Shown here: positions 20,817-29,605 of the stretch, piece by piece
How the letters are laid out: every line of letters begins with the position of its first letter
How positions within the stretch are numbered: position 1 is the stretch's first letter
From: Moritella sp. JT01
GTDB taxonomy: Bacteria > Pseudomonadota > Gammaproteobacteria > Enterobacterales > Moritellaceae
Length of the DNA stretch: 64,000 bases
Direction of reading: 5' to 3'
NCBI RefSeq assembly: GCF_001574435.1
Contig: NZ_LOCN01000006.1
Location: 111,228-175,227 of the forward strand
The notes under the pieces: model-generated
What the model was told of the DNA's origin: nothing
What the model saw: only the letters and a program-made list of their open reading frames with translations
The model's database searches: none
Made by a program: the position numbers and the translations under genes

Positions 20817-22196
20817 TTAAAGACCACCCTGAGTCAGTTTTAACGGGTTGAGTAATTCACTCAGTTTCTCACGCGATAAGTCAGTGTGTTCTAACGCCAC
20901 ATCAATGATCGCGCGTTGCTCTTTGTAGGCTATCTTGGCAATTTTAGCTGCTAATTGATAACCGATAATCGGATTAAGTGCAGTCACTAAAATTGGGTTT
21001 TTATCCAAGGCTTGTTCGATGTTCTGCTGCTGAACTTCAAAGGTCGCAATGGCTTTATCGGCTAGTAGCACCACGTTGTTGCTTAGTAAATGCAAACTAC
21101 TAAGTAGATTGTTAGCAATCATAGGCAGCATGACATTAAGCTCGAAGTTGCCAGACTGTCCACCAATCGTGATCGCAGTGTCGTTACCGATAACCTGTGC
21201 ACAAACCATCGCCATTGCTTCTGGGATCACAGGATTCACTTTACCCGGCATAATTGAAGACCCAGGTTGCAGTGCTTCAAGGGCGATTTCGCCAAGACCA
21301 GACAGTGGACCAGAGTTCATCCAGCGCAAGTCGTTCGCTATTTTCATCAACGATACTGCGGTTGTTTTTAACGCACCAGACAATGCAACAGCGGTATCTT
21401 GCGAGCCAATTAATGCAAATAGATTATCTGCGGGCGTAAATTCTAGACCCGTTGCAATACTTAATTGTTGATTGAATACACGACTAAAGTCGGCGTGCGC
21501 ATTAATCCCCGTCCCCACCGCTGTTCCACCTTGCGCCAAGCGCTGAATCACAGGTTGTAGCGCCGTTAAGTTATTAATATTTTGCTTAATCTGCGCGCTC
21601 CAGCTATGCAGACTTTGGCTCATTTTAATCGGCATCGCATCCATTAAATGAGTGCGCCCTGTTTTTACAAAATGATCAACGCTTTTCGCTTTTTTATCAA
21701 TAACTTGAACTAAATGATTTAATGCCGGTAATAACTGATTAGCAAGCGCAAGCGCCGCACTCACATGAATTGTACTTGGGATAACATCATTACTACTTTG
21801 ACCGTAGTTAACATGATCGTTAGCACTGACTGGCACACCCGCTATTTCGCTAGCAAGATGTGCAATCACTTCATTCGCGTTCATGTTCGAACTAGTACCA
21901 GAGCCCGTTTGGTAAACATCGACCGGAAAATGCTGCATCACATTTTCCATTTCAGATAAGTTTTTACAAGCCAAAATAATCGCATCTGCAATCGTTGGGG
22001 ATACTAATTCAAGTTGTTTATTCGCTGCCGCAGCGCTGGATTTAATTTGGATTAAGGCGCGAATAAAACCGACGGGTAATTGCTGACCACTAATTGGAAA
22101 ATTGTTAACTGCGCGTTGTGTTTGTGCACCATAGAGTGCCGAAGATGGCACTTCAAGTTCGCCCATACTGTCTGTTTCTATTCTAAAATTTGTCAT
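20817..22196 (-). CDS. fumC: Class II fumarate hydratase, FumC type
   Basis: A 459-residue fumarase. The signature GSSIMPGKVNP carries the catalytic serine loop. QTGSGTSSNMNANEV, GQSSNDVIPSTIHVS and TGRTHLMDAMPI build the substrate site. It resembles the Pseudomonas FumC1 branch (MGELEVPSSALYGAQTQRAV) more than E. coli FumC. The enzyme interconverts fumarate and malate and needs no iron-sulfur cluster, so it replaces class I fumarases when iron is scarce. A small ORF 72 bp upstream carries a Fur box, as in the Pseudomonas fagA-fumC operon, so iron-starvation induction is likely. No sodA follows here, unlike in Pseudomonas. Confidence 0.92.
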   Translation of the reverse strand: MTNFRIETDSMGELEVPSSALYGAQTQRAVNNFPISGQQLPVGFIRALIQIKSSAAAANKQLELVSPTIADAIILACKNLSEMENVMQHFPVDVYQTGSGTSSNMNANEVIAHLASEIAGVPVSANDHVNYGQSSNDVIPSTIHVSAALALANQLLPALNHLVQVIDKKAKSVDHFVKTGRTHLMDAMPIKMSQSLHSWSAQIKQNINNLTALQPVIQRLAQGGTAVGTGINAHADFSRVFNQQLSIATGLEFTPADNLFALIGSQDTAVALSGALKTTAVSLMKIANDLRWMNSGPLSGLGEIALEALQPGSSIMPGKVNPVIPEAMAMVCAQVIGNDTAITIGGQSGNFELNVMLPMIANNLLSSLHLLSNNVVLLADKAIATFEVQQQNIEQALDKNPILVTALNPIIGYQLAAKIAKIAYKEQRAIIDVALEHTDLSREKLSELLNPLKLTQGGL

Positions 22197-22267
22197 TGTT
22201 CTTTCCGTGATTGTCAGATGAATGGCACTAACTCAGTACCGTCGAATTAGCCTGCGATTAACGTAAT

Positions 22268-22663
22268 TTAAAAAGGGTGTAGGTTGAATACCTTGGTTAC
22301 TTGTTTGTTTATTTGAATATAGTAACTATTTAGCTGATGTTTTTTTTCAGTCGTCGTGGCTATACGTTGCAATGAAAGTAGCGGCTTGTTCAACACTTCG
22401 TAACAAGCTCGACGCCAATGATTAGGCAGCAGTTCATTCTTTATTGAACGTAAAAGGAGCGCAAGTTGTGCTAAATATAGTGACCAGCACTGCTCTACAT
22501 CAAGCGGAGCAGCGATCTGATCACTTAATTGAAAGTAGGACAAGAATATGTCATGACGTTGCGGTGACTCTGCATGCTCAATAGCATTGCCTAGTTGCTC
22601 ATAATATTCAAGATCGCTGTCGTCACCTAAGGTGCTTTTAACATTTAATGTCGACAAGTTCAT
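22268..22663 (-). CDS. Small Fur-controlled ORF upstream of fumC
   Basis: A 131-residue helical, probably cytoplasmic protein (LEYYEQLGNAIEHAESPQRH, WSLYLAQLALLLRSIKNELL). I do not recognise it with certainty. Its position between a Fur box and an iron-independent fumarase matches the small fagA or orfX genes of Pseudomonas fumC operons. It lies 72 bp upstream of fumC in the same direction and is probably co-transcribed. A 50-bp fragment of its early coding region recurs at 25658-25707 next to the slt stop codon. Function unknown. Confidence 0.65.
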   Translation of the reverse strand: MNLSTLNVKSTLGDDSDLEYYEQLGNAIEHAESPQRHDIFLSYFQLSDQIAAPLDVEQCWSLYLAQLALLLRSIKNELLPNHWRRACYEVLNKPLLSLQRIATTTEKKHQLNSYYIQINKQVTKVFNLHPF

Positions 22664-22686
22664 CGCATTTCCTAAAAACAGTTTAT

Positions 22687-22705
22687 GATAATGATTCTTA
22701 TTATC
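22687..22705. promoter_or_regulatory. Fur box for small ORF-fumC operon
   Basis: GATAATGATTCTTATTATC matches 16 of 19 positions of the Fur consensus. It lies within a perfect inverted repeat TTTATGATAAT...ATTATCATAAA, 24 bp before the start of the small ORF. Iron-loaded Fur should repress the operon. Confidence 0.85.
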
Positions 22706-22787
22706 ATAAACTGTTTAATTGGATATTCAAGGAAATATTAAATTGGTCATGAATCTTTTACGTCGAAAGTCCGTTGGATTAGTCCGT

Positions 22788-25466
22788 TCAAGCACTTACA
22801 AGCTGCCGACTCAATTCAACTTCCGGCAATGGACGAGAAAACAGATAACCCTGAGCTAATCGGCAACCACCTACTTCTAACAATTTCCGTTGCGCCTCTG
22901 TCTCCACACCTTCTGCGACGACTTGTAAATTGAGTAAACGCGCCATCGTAACGATTACCTCAATCATTACCTGCTTACTGGAGTCTTCTTCTAAACCATC
23001 AACAAACGAGCGATCAATTTTAATACCATCAATCGGAAACTGAACCAAACGTTTTAATGAGCTATACCCGGTACCAAAATCATCAATATATATTTTAAAA
23101 CCCATCGTTCTGAGTGCCGACAAACGCTCTGTCACCACTTGCTCATTCATATCCAAGGCACTTTCTGTTAGTTCGAAACGGATACTCTCTGGTGCGACTT
23201 TTGCCTCGGTTAACAATCTAGGTAAGGCTTTCACTAATTGATCATCATGCAATTGACGGGGTGACAAATTAATATTCAGGTAAAGCCCTGCATTGGGCTG
23301 TAACAAAGATAAACGACGAAAACTGGCTAATGCCTGGGTAATAACCCATAAACCTAAGGGCTGAATCAGCAAAGATTTCTCTGCGAGAGGAATAAAACGC
23401 TCAGGGGAAACCTGACCCAATTTAGGATTATACCAACGCAACAAGACCTCAAAGCCTCGGGTTCGGGCATCCTTCAAACAGACGACTGGCTGAAAACATA
23501 AACTAAACTCATTTTTTTCCAATGCGCTATGTAAGAGATCATCAAATTCAGTCTGTCGCTGAACCTGCTCATGCAAGGCTAAACTAAATACTTGATAGTT
23601 CGCCTTACCGTTCTTTTTCACTTCGTACATGGCTAGATCCGCGTCACGTAAAATATCCCTAGCATGCTGATAGTGAGGGCCTAAGAAGGTGAATCCAATG
23701 CTGGCAGATACCTGTAGAGCGATAGACGAGCCATCTAATATAACAGGCTGAGTGACTTCACGCTGTAAGCGCTCAGCCAACTGCTTAATGGTTTTTTGAG
23801 ACATTTCCCCCTCAAAATAAATGACAAACTCATCACCGCCGATACGGGCAATTCGATCTTTGCTACGTAAAATGTGTGTTAATCTGTTCGCGGTTTCTTG
23901 TAGAAAAAAGTCGCCAACGCCATGCCCATAGGTATCATTAATCTTTTTAAAACCATCAAGATCAATAAATAGCACCACGCCCCACTGTTTATTCTGTAAA
24001 TATTTTTCCAAAAAATTCTGGCAGGCCGTCCGATTTAACAAACCCGTTAAGGCATCGTGATTGGCTTGATAACTCAACTGCTGCTCATTAAATTTACGTT
24101 CGGTAATCACATCTAAAGTGCCTTGATACACAACACAATCATCATCAACTGTATTTAAATATGCATTTTCTGACAGCCAAATAGTATTCCCGTGTCGATC
24201 TTCGCCTTCCCATTCATAGTTAAATACTTCTTTTTTTTCCCGTAACGTCTGTAAAAAAGCCTGATATGATTGATTTTCTCGATGTAGTTGCCGACCAATA
24301 TGCTCAACCGCTTGCTGCATCTGTCGTGGATCTTCATAACCAAAAGCCCGAGCTAACGCCGGATTAACCTTTAAAAACTGTCCTTCAAGCGTTGCGCTAT
24401 AAACACCTTCAACCACTTTTTCAAACAAGTTATGATATTCATTTTGTGCTAACTCTAGCGAATGTGTCTTCTCTCTGGCGAGTTCTTCAGCGCGTATGCG
24501 ACGATATAGCGAATGACGTAACAACAAGAGAAACAATGAAATGATTAAACCAATACCGATGACAATTAGCATGGGGCGAGATAGATACCACCAAGGCATA
24601 GGTGGACTTAAATCAACAAACTGATATCGCAACTGCCAATTTGCATAATTTTGTGTAAAGTCAATTCGATACTCAGGCGTAGAGCGTTGTTGATGTAACG
24701 AAGTAAATAACAGCTCAGTATTTTGCAAACAGTCACGGTAGATCTCTAAACCAAGATTCTGCCTCTGGCTTAGTACTGGCCCTAAAAGAATTTCCATCGC
24801 AGCATCAAAGTGAGTCATCGCACTTACATAGCCCCTCAATTCAGAACCTACCTCACCTTGATCATTCAAAGCAAAAACAGGTAATAACAACCTAACTTCA
24901 GGTGTTGTCGCTTCATCAAGTGACATATTCTCACTGATCACTAACTGCAGACTATTATCCCGCGCTGCTAACACCATTCCCTCGCGAATACTATCGATAT
25001 CTGCCAGATTAATCCCCAAGGATAAACCATTCATCTGAGCCGAGGCCGAATAATAAATAGGGTAAAATACTTCACTTGTTCCAACTCGGCTAAAACGAAA
25101 ATCAAAAATGCCGGTATTAACAGCTTCCTTAATTAAATCCGGGGTTTGTTGCTGACTGGTTTTAGGAATCCACTCATACACAACAATACCGTAATCACTT
25201 AGCGATGACTGAGCATTAAACTGATCAAACTGCTGGCGAGAAAGTTCAGGCTGGTAGGTCATCATACTGCGTAATGACACGAGGTGTTCCTGCAAAGCAT
25301 CAAGATTACGCTGAGCAGTGTCGAACGCTAGGCTAGCATGTTGATTCAGTTCCTCATAATCCCGTTCTTGCTCATTCTGCTGTAATTCCACATACAGAAA
25401 ATATAAAGGAAACAACAACAAACTCATTGTTATAGACAACCATAAACGGATATTTTGTGCCAACAC
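22788..25466 (-). CDS. CHASE-PAS-GGDEF-EAL cyclic-di-GMP turnover protein
   Basis: An 892-residue inner-membrane protein. Helix 1 (8-27) and helix 2 (297-317) bracket a periplasmic CHASE sensor (about 40-280). A PAS domain (340-455) is followed by GGDEF and EAL domains. The GGDEF motif is intact (543-547), with an RxxD inhibitory site (534-537) five residues earlier. The EAL motif reads E673-V-L, retaining the catalytic glutamate, and DDFGTGYSSL is intact. Both synthesis and hydrolysis of c-di-GMP are possible on sequence. A Fur box 49 bp upstream suggests iron-dependent expression. An 8-bp palindrome surrounds that box. Confidence 0.92.
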   Translation of the reverse strand: MLAQNIRLWLSITMSLLLFPLYFLYVELQQNEQERDYEELNQHASLAFDTAQRNLDALQEHLVSLRSMMTYQPELSRQQFDQFNAQSSLSDYGIVVYEWIPKTSQQQTPDLIKEAVNTGIFDFRFSRVGTSEVFYPIYYSASAQMNGLSLGINLADIDSIREGMVLAARDNSLQLVISENMSLDEATTPEVRLLLPVFALNDQGEVGSELRGYVSAMTHFDAAMEILLGPVLSQRQNLGLEIYRDCLQNTELLFTSLHQQRSTPEYRIDFTQNYANWQLRYQFVDLSPPMPWWYLSRPMLIVIGIGLIISLFLLLLRHSLYRRIRAEELAREKTHSLELAQNEYHNLFEKVVEGVYSATLEGQFLKVNPALARAFGYEDPRQMQQAVEHIGRQLHRENQSYQAFLQTLREKKEVFNYEWEGEDRHGNTIWLSENAYLNTVDDDCVVYQGTLDVITERKFNEQQLSYQANHDALTGLLNRTACQNFLEKYLQNKQWGVVLFIDLDGFKKINDTYGHGVGDFFLQETANRLTHILRSKDRIARIGGDEFVIYFEGEMSQKTIKQLAERLQREVTQPVILDGSSIALQVSASIGFTFLGPHYQHARDILRDADLAMYEVKKNGKANYQVFSLALHEQVQRQTEFDDLLHSALEKNEFSLCFQPVVCLKDARTRGFEVLLRWYNPKLGQVSPERFIPLAEKSLLIQPLGLWVITQALASFRRLSLLQPNAGLYLNINLSPRQLHDDQLVKALPRLLTEAKVAPESIRFELTESALDMNEQVVTERLSALRTMGFKIYIDDFGTGYSSLKRLVQFPIDGIKIDRSFVDGLEEDSSKQVMIEVIVTMARLLNLQVVAEGVETEAQRKLLEVGGCRLAQGYLFSRPLPEVELSRQLVSA

Positions 25467-25514
25467 TACAGATTACCTACTGGTTTAATACTCAAATCAG
25501 ATATGCATTATATT

Positions 25515-25533
25515 GATAATGAGAACGATTATC
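25515..25533. promoter_or_regulatory. Fur box for the GGDEF-EAL gene
   Basis: GATAATGAGAACGATTATC matches 16 of 19 consensus positions and extends to TTGATAAT...ATTATCAA. It lies 49 bp upstream of the GGDEF-EAL start, well placed to overlap its promoter. Confidence 0.82.
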
Positions 25534-25657
25534 AATTGCGTCTGTGCATTTTAAACGAACTGACCAGCTTTGTTGTCCAACTAAATATTTCCTACTGATA
25601 TGGTTAGGCGATTCATTATAGTTATAGCTATTCGAAGTCATTTCAGTAAAATTTAAC

Positions 25658-25707
25658 GTTGCGGTGACTCAGCATGCTCAATAGCATTACCAAGTTGTTC
25701 ATCATAT
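25658..25707. repeat. Duplicated fragment of the fumC-upstream ORF
   Basis: About 50 bp here (AACGTTGCGGTGACTC, GCATGCTCAATAGCATT) nearly repeat 22556-22608, inside the 131-residue ORF upstream of fumC, in the same orientation with a few substitutions. The copy ends right at the slt stop codon, so it looks like a rearrangement scar. Confidence 0.75.
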
Positions 25708-27644
25708 TAAAAACGTGCATGGATCTCTTTAGGCGTAAGAAACTCAAGCGGTTTATCTAAGATATGCTGATAAATGACGTTATAGGCTAAAACATTTTTG
25801 ACATAACGTCGGGTCTCTTTATAGGGAATGGCTTCGATCCAACTATCCATCGTTAAGCCTTGCTCTGCCCTGCCGTCTTTGCTGCCTTGCCAGCGGTCAA
25901 CTCGATTCGGGCCCGCATTATATGCCGCAGTTGCCAGCACCCGATTCCCTTTATAGCGCTTAAGTAAGCTATCAAAATAGGCTGTACCTAACTGTACATT
26001 GATATCGCCATCAGTTAATTGTGCTTTCTTCTTATAATTTTTCAACCCAATTTTCCGTGCGGTCTCTTTTGCCGTTTTCGGCATCAGTTGCATATAACCA
26101 CGAGCCCCGACCGGAGAATTAGCAGACTCGTCAAAAGAACTTTCCTGACGCGTAATGGCGTAAATATAGCTTGAATCGAGTTGATATCGAGCGGCATTAG
26201 CATAAAATAGCTGTGGTTTAGCGGCGGGGAAACGAATATTCAAGGCATCCCAACTTTTAGAAAGAATACTGGCAACGACCGAAAGATGAGCCCAACCTTT
26301 TTGGAAGGCAAATAAGCCTAACTGCCTTTGTAAATTGTTACTTTGATCGCTAATTAAAGCCCGCCACTCACGTTTAAGTAAATACCTATGTTGATGGAAA
26401 TACAGTTCATCAATATGTGTTAGTTGTGTTTGCAAATGATCTAAGCCTTGCTGCTGCAAGCTGACTATATTGGCATTAAACTGGTAATCTACACCTAATT
26501 TCTGCGCGGCCAAAAAACCGTAGTAATTACGCTCAGTCGCGATTTTTTGATAAAGTTTATCGGCCTGACTTTGTTGCTGTTTATTTTCCAATACCCGTGC
26601 TTGCCAATACAACCATTTACTATCGAGTTGCTTAGTCTCGCTCAGCTGCGCCAGCCAATATTCTATATCGGCCCAATTATTAAATTTAATCGCATAACGG
26701 ATCCTACGTTCCGTTAATGGTACATCCCCTAAAGCCGAAAGCGCTTTATCTAGCCAAGGTAACAACTTAGTTTCATTACGGATCATAATGCGCGATATAA
26801 GATATTTTTCTAATTTGATTTGCTCTGCCGATGTAAAATATTTTTTACGCTCATAAGTGAGATATGCATTTAATCCTAATTCAGTATCTTTTTTAGCAAG
26901 ACGTTTAATGCTGGCAACTAAAAAATCGAGGCTAGCATACGCTTTGTTGTTAAATCGGGGGGTCTTAAATAAGGGGCTGTTTAATAACGTTGTTGGGGTT
27001 TTATGTAAGTCATATAACTGCTTAGCCAACAGTTTATTTTCCTTGTCCATTAAGGTGATTAAATAGGACATAAGGGATGTTTTATTATTCGCATAAGCTA
27101 AGTAAAAACGCTGAAAAATTAATGCCTGAGATATTTTCTTACTATTAAGATAATACTCCAAGACGCTATCACAGGCATTCGGCAAGGAAGATCCCGTTAA
27201 CCAGGTTTTTTGCACATCAGTCCAAATTTCATCTGCTTGATCGGCCGCTAATCGCGCCTGAAAATGAAAGCATTTCAAGTCGAGTGAGTTGGGAAGTCGC
27301 GGATAAAAAGACAGGTACTCACTCCAATATTGGTTTTTTGCTAAGTAATATAAATAACTTCGCTGTAGATCATAACTCACGCGACGATCAGGGTTATCCT
27401 TTATAAAAGATTGCACTGCAAACAAACTGTTGCGGCTAAAGTGTGCTTTAAGCTGTTGGTATTCAAGTAGATAGGTTAATGGATATGCAGGAATAAGCTT
27501 TGTTTTTTGTAACGCTTTGGACCACATTTGTTGTGCTTGTAAGTCTACAACTTGCGTATACAGGCCTCTTTGCTGGCTCCACGTAAGCGAACTAGCTAAA
27601 CTTGAAAATGAGAATAAAAACAAAGATATAAAAAATATTTTCAT
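25707..27644 (-). CDS. slt: Soluble lytic murein transglycosylase, Slt70 type
   Basis: About 645 residues, the usual Slt70 length. A signal peptide (MKIFFISLFLFSFSSLASS) is followed by a long superhelical alpha-domain (about 20-440). The C-terminal lysozyme-like domain has ESSFDESANSPVGARGYMQL; the first glutamate is catalytic, and GYMQLMP and AAYNAGPNRV are family motifs. It cleaves glycosidic bonds of periplasmic peptidoglycan to give 1,6-anhydromuropeptides. An alternative ATG at 27656 adds four residues before the signal peptide. The stop codon abuts the duplicated fragment at 25658-25707, so the last few residues may have been replaced. Confidence 0.92.
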   Translation of the reverse strand: MKIFFISLFLFSFSSLASSLTWSQQRGLYTQVVDLQAQQMWSKALQKTKLIPAYPLTYLLEYQQLKAHFSRNSLFAVQSFIKDNPDRRVSYDLQRSYLYYLAKNQYWSEYLSFYPRLPNSLDLKCFHFQARLAADQADEIWTDVQKTWLTGSSLPNACDSVLEYYLNSKKISQALIFQRFYLAYANNKTSLMSYLITLMDKENKLLAKQLYDLHKTPTTLLNSPLFKTPRFNNKAYASLDFLVASIKRLAKKDTELGLNAYLTYERKKYFTSAEQIKLEKYLISRIMIRNETKLLPWLDKALSALGDVPLTERRIRYAIKFNNWADIEYWLAQLSETKQLDSKWLYWQARVLENKQQQSQADKLYQKIATERNYYGFLAAQKLGVDYQFNANIVSLQQQGLDHLQTQLTHIDELYFHQHRYLLKREWRALISDQSNNLQRQLGLFAFQKGWAHLSVVASILSKSWDALNIRFPAAKPQLFYANAARYQLDSSYIYAITRQESSFDESANSPVGARGYMQLMPKTAKETARKIGLKNYKKKAQLTDGDINVQLGTAYFDSLLKRYKGNRVLATAAYNAGPNRVDRWQGSKDGRAEQGLTMDSWIEAIPYKETRRYVKNVLAYNVIYQHILDKPLEFLTPKEIHARF

Positions 27645-27770
27645 CGATTCGTCCATGAAACACTCTGCTTTAGCGCAGCTAACTAAACACCGATACTGTA
27701 TGTAATCGGCTCTGTTCCTTTTTAGTGTCGGTGTTATTCAAAAAGTTCATTAATCCACAAAAATATAATG

Positions 27771-27853
27771 ACCTGACTCGAATGGCGTAAAGGGGGGGAA
27801 GCGCCTTAGTGCTTAAGCTTCAAAGGGTATGGTTCGCATTACATAAAGTATGA
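27771..27853 (+). repeat. Dispersed repeat, copy 1
   Basis: The segment CCTTAGTGCTTAAGCTTC followed by AAAGGGTATGGTTCGCATTAC resembles 36988-37038 and 45893-45930. A GGGGGGGAAGCGCCTTAG part resembles 43155-43172. See the repeat-family finding. Confidence 0.5.
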
Positions 27854-28213
27854 TGAAATTGACCAATTCTCAGCGAACGCTAATGGCGAAGTAAAAACCA
27901 ATACCAAGATCAAGTATTTCATCGATGCCCCTTTGGAAGCTAACAGAGTGCTATACGAACTGATGCCGCATAACCCCTTATAAACGGGAAAGACGAACGA
28001 ATATAAATATTGTGCTGCAGCCATCGAACCTTGAGTCCAAAGAATTATTTTCTTATACCCTTCATTCTGTGCTTGAAGAATAAGTTCGCTAAGTAATCTA
28101 TGACCTAAATTATTATTTCTATAGTCTTTTTTAACCGCAAGAAGATGAACTTCCACCTCATCTTCTTTTACCAATTTTCTAGCATTAGAAGTCGGGGGAA
28201 CCATTACAACCAT
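27839..28213 (-). pseudogene. GNAT acetyltransferase remnant fused to a signal-peptide fragment
   Basis: A 124-residue open frame that is a mosaic. Residues about 20-70 hold a GNAT acetyl-CoA region (EVHLLAVKKDYRNNNLGHRL, then KKIILWTQGSMAAAQYLY), but the usual first 60 residues and the end of the domain are missing. After a low-complexity join the frame reads MKYLILVLVFTSPLAFAENW, a typical signal peptide, and stops ten residues later. It therefore looks like two unrelated decayed genes read through. It sits at the edge of the accessory region and overlaps a dispersed repeat. Activity is unlikely. Confidence 0.55.
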
Positions 28214-28445
28214 CCCTGCTTGCCCATCCCCACATCCTGTATCGCTTCCCTTTTATAAATAAGCCCATTAATCGACTAATAGAGAGAAGGCGGCAATGCC
28301 TTTTATTGTTAAATACAGCATTAATTATTCCGATACAAGCAGATAGATTTATTGGAGGTCAATGTAGATACTTTTTTATTCGACTTAGTATTGATAGAAA
28401 CTATACGACCGTCGTTGCTTGCTGTATTAAAATTTAACGAATATC

Positions 28446-28477
28446 TAAGTACCACTACTGGACAGTAGTGGTACTTA
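28446..28477. repeat. Perfect 15-bp inverted repeat after the lipase gene
   Basis: TAAGTACCACTACTG (28446-28460) and CAGTAGTGGTACTTA (28463-28477) are perfect complements separated by two bases. It lies 36 bp beyond the lipase stop codon on the minus strand. It may end transcription, though only weak U-rich sequence follows. Confidence 0.7.
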
Positions 28478-28513
28478 ATGGTGGCAGAGCTACCCTTGTT
28501 AATCAGCCGAGTA

Positions 28514-29527
28514 TTACAGCTGCCCAGCAAACAATTCGAACACGGGGATTTCATTGTCATCTAGCATGCCCATGGCTTCGGGATAGCCAACCACATGCTG
28601 GTATATACCTTGTGCCAAATAGTTATACAACAAAGGCTTAAATCGACCTTGTATAGGCTCAGCGTCAGCCTCAATTTGTTGATAGCCTTTACGCCACGAC
28701 AAGGCTAGCATGGCCGAGATCATGCCAATCACAAGCGGCCCAGGCAGCAGAAAATCGGACTTGTATAACAAGAACAACTTGCGCAAAGACTTTTGATTCC
28801 AGGCATGGGGGGCTACATCTAAGGAGTTAGCCACACGAATACACTCGCCCTCTGCAAAGCGCTGATCGGAATACGTAGCGAAGTCTTTATTACCTGCGGA
28901 AGGGCCCGCAAAAGCAACCGTCGATATTTTTGCGCTCTCAGGCAATTTTTCGCCCTGGATATCCTTCAGCCACAAAGCCAGTGTCGGCGCTAAAGCACCA
29001 CCCAGACTGTGCCCCGTCACGCAGATATCAACGGCGTCTTTACCCTCAATGTCGCCCTGTAAAAATTCTAATAAGCTCTTACCCTCTCCAGGTACGCCGG
29101 GTTCCGCAATCATTTCCTGTAACTTGGTTATGCCAATTCCAATGCTCTTAGAAATTTTGGGTTTCAACTTAGCTGCAGGTTTTCCGTACTGCCACGGCAC
29201 CATGCTAGCCACTTGAAAATCTTCTATTAACCAGTCTTTCAGCCCCACCGGGTTAGTGCCGCGTATGCCTATAACATAACGTGACGGATCTTTAATATTG
29301 CGCACCAGGTACATTAAGTTGTCATCAAACAAGGCAAGGTCGAAGATAAATACTCCCGGCCCCCAGACCAACTCCCATTCATCTTTAACAGGTGCCCAGC
29401 TGGTTAAGGCATGCTTAATATCTTTCTCAATTTTTTGAGCATTACACTTATCGGGACCAATTAAATCAAATCCATAGTAAGACATATAAGCAAAGGCCAA
29501 CATGGTTTGGCTTTTTGAATAACTCAT
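28514..29527 (-). CDS. Class 3 (fungal-type) lipase
   Basis: A 337-residue alpha/beta hydrolase of the lipase class 3 family. The nucleophile elbow is GHSLGG (S174), the oxyanion strand is VIGIRGTN (85-92), and likely acid and base are D237 (NSLDVAP) and H311 (YQHVVGYPE). The family hydrolyses acylglycerols or phospholipids to release fatty acids. There is no signal peptide, so it is probably cytoplasmic or membrane-associated. It follows the lipoxygenase-like gene after a 78-bp gap in the same direction, and a broken homologue lies at 32907. Supply of free fatty acid to the lipoxygenase-like protein is inferred. Base composition is richer in G+C than the flanks. Confidence 0.85.
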   Translation of the reverse strand: MSYSKSQTMLAFAYMSYYGFDLIGPDKCNAQKIEKDIKHALTSWAPVKDEWELVWGPGVFIFDLALFDDNLMYLVRNIKDPSRYVIGIRGTNPVGLKDWLIEDFQVASMVPWQYGKPAAKLKPKISKSIGIGITKLQEMIAEPGVPGEGKSLLEFLQGDIEGKDAVDICVTGHSLGGALAPTLALWLKDIQGEKLPESAKISTVAFAGPSAGNKDFATYSDQRFAEGECIRVANSLDVAPHAWNQKSLRKLFLLYKSDFLLPGPLVIGMISAMLALSWRKGYQQIEADAEPIQGRFKPLLYNYLAQGIYQHVVGYPEAMGMLDDNEIPVFELFAGQL

Positions 29528-29605
29528 GATCTATTTCCTTTTCATTCGGCACGGTAAACCCGCCATCAAGCAAATGCTTAACAGAGGGACTTATTACCGC
29601 GTTAA

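Noticed and set aside
28321-28560. 79-residue minus-strand open frame
   Set aside because: It overlaps the lipase C-terminus in another frame, its second half covers the perfect palindrome, and it matches no family I know.
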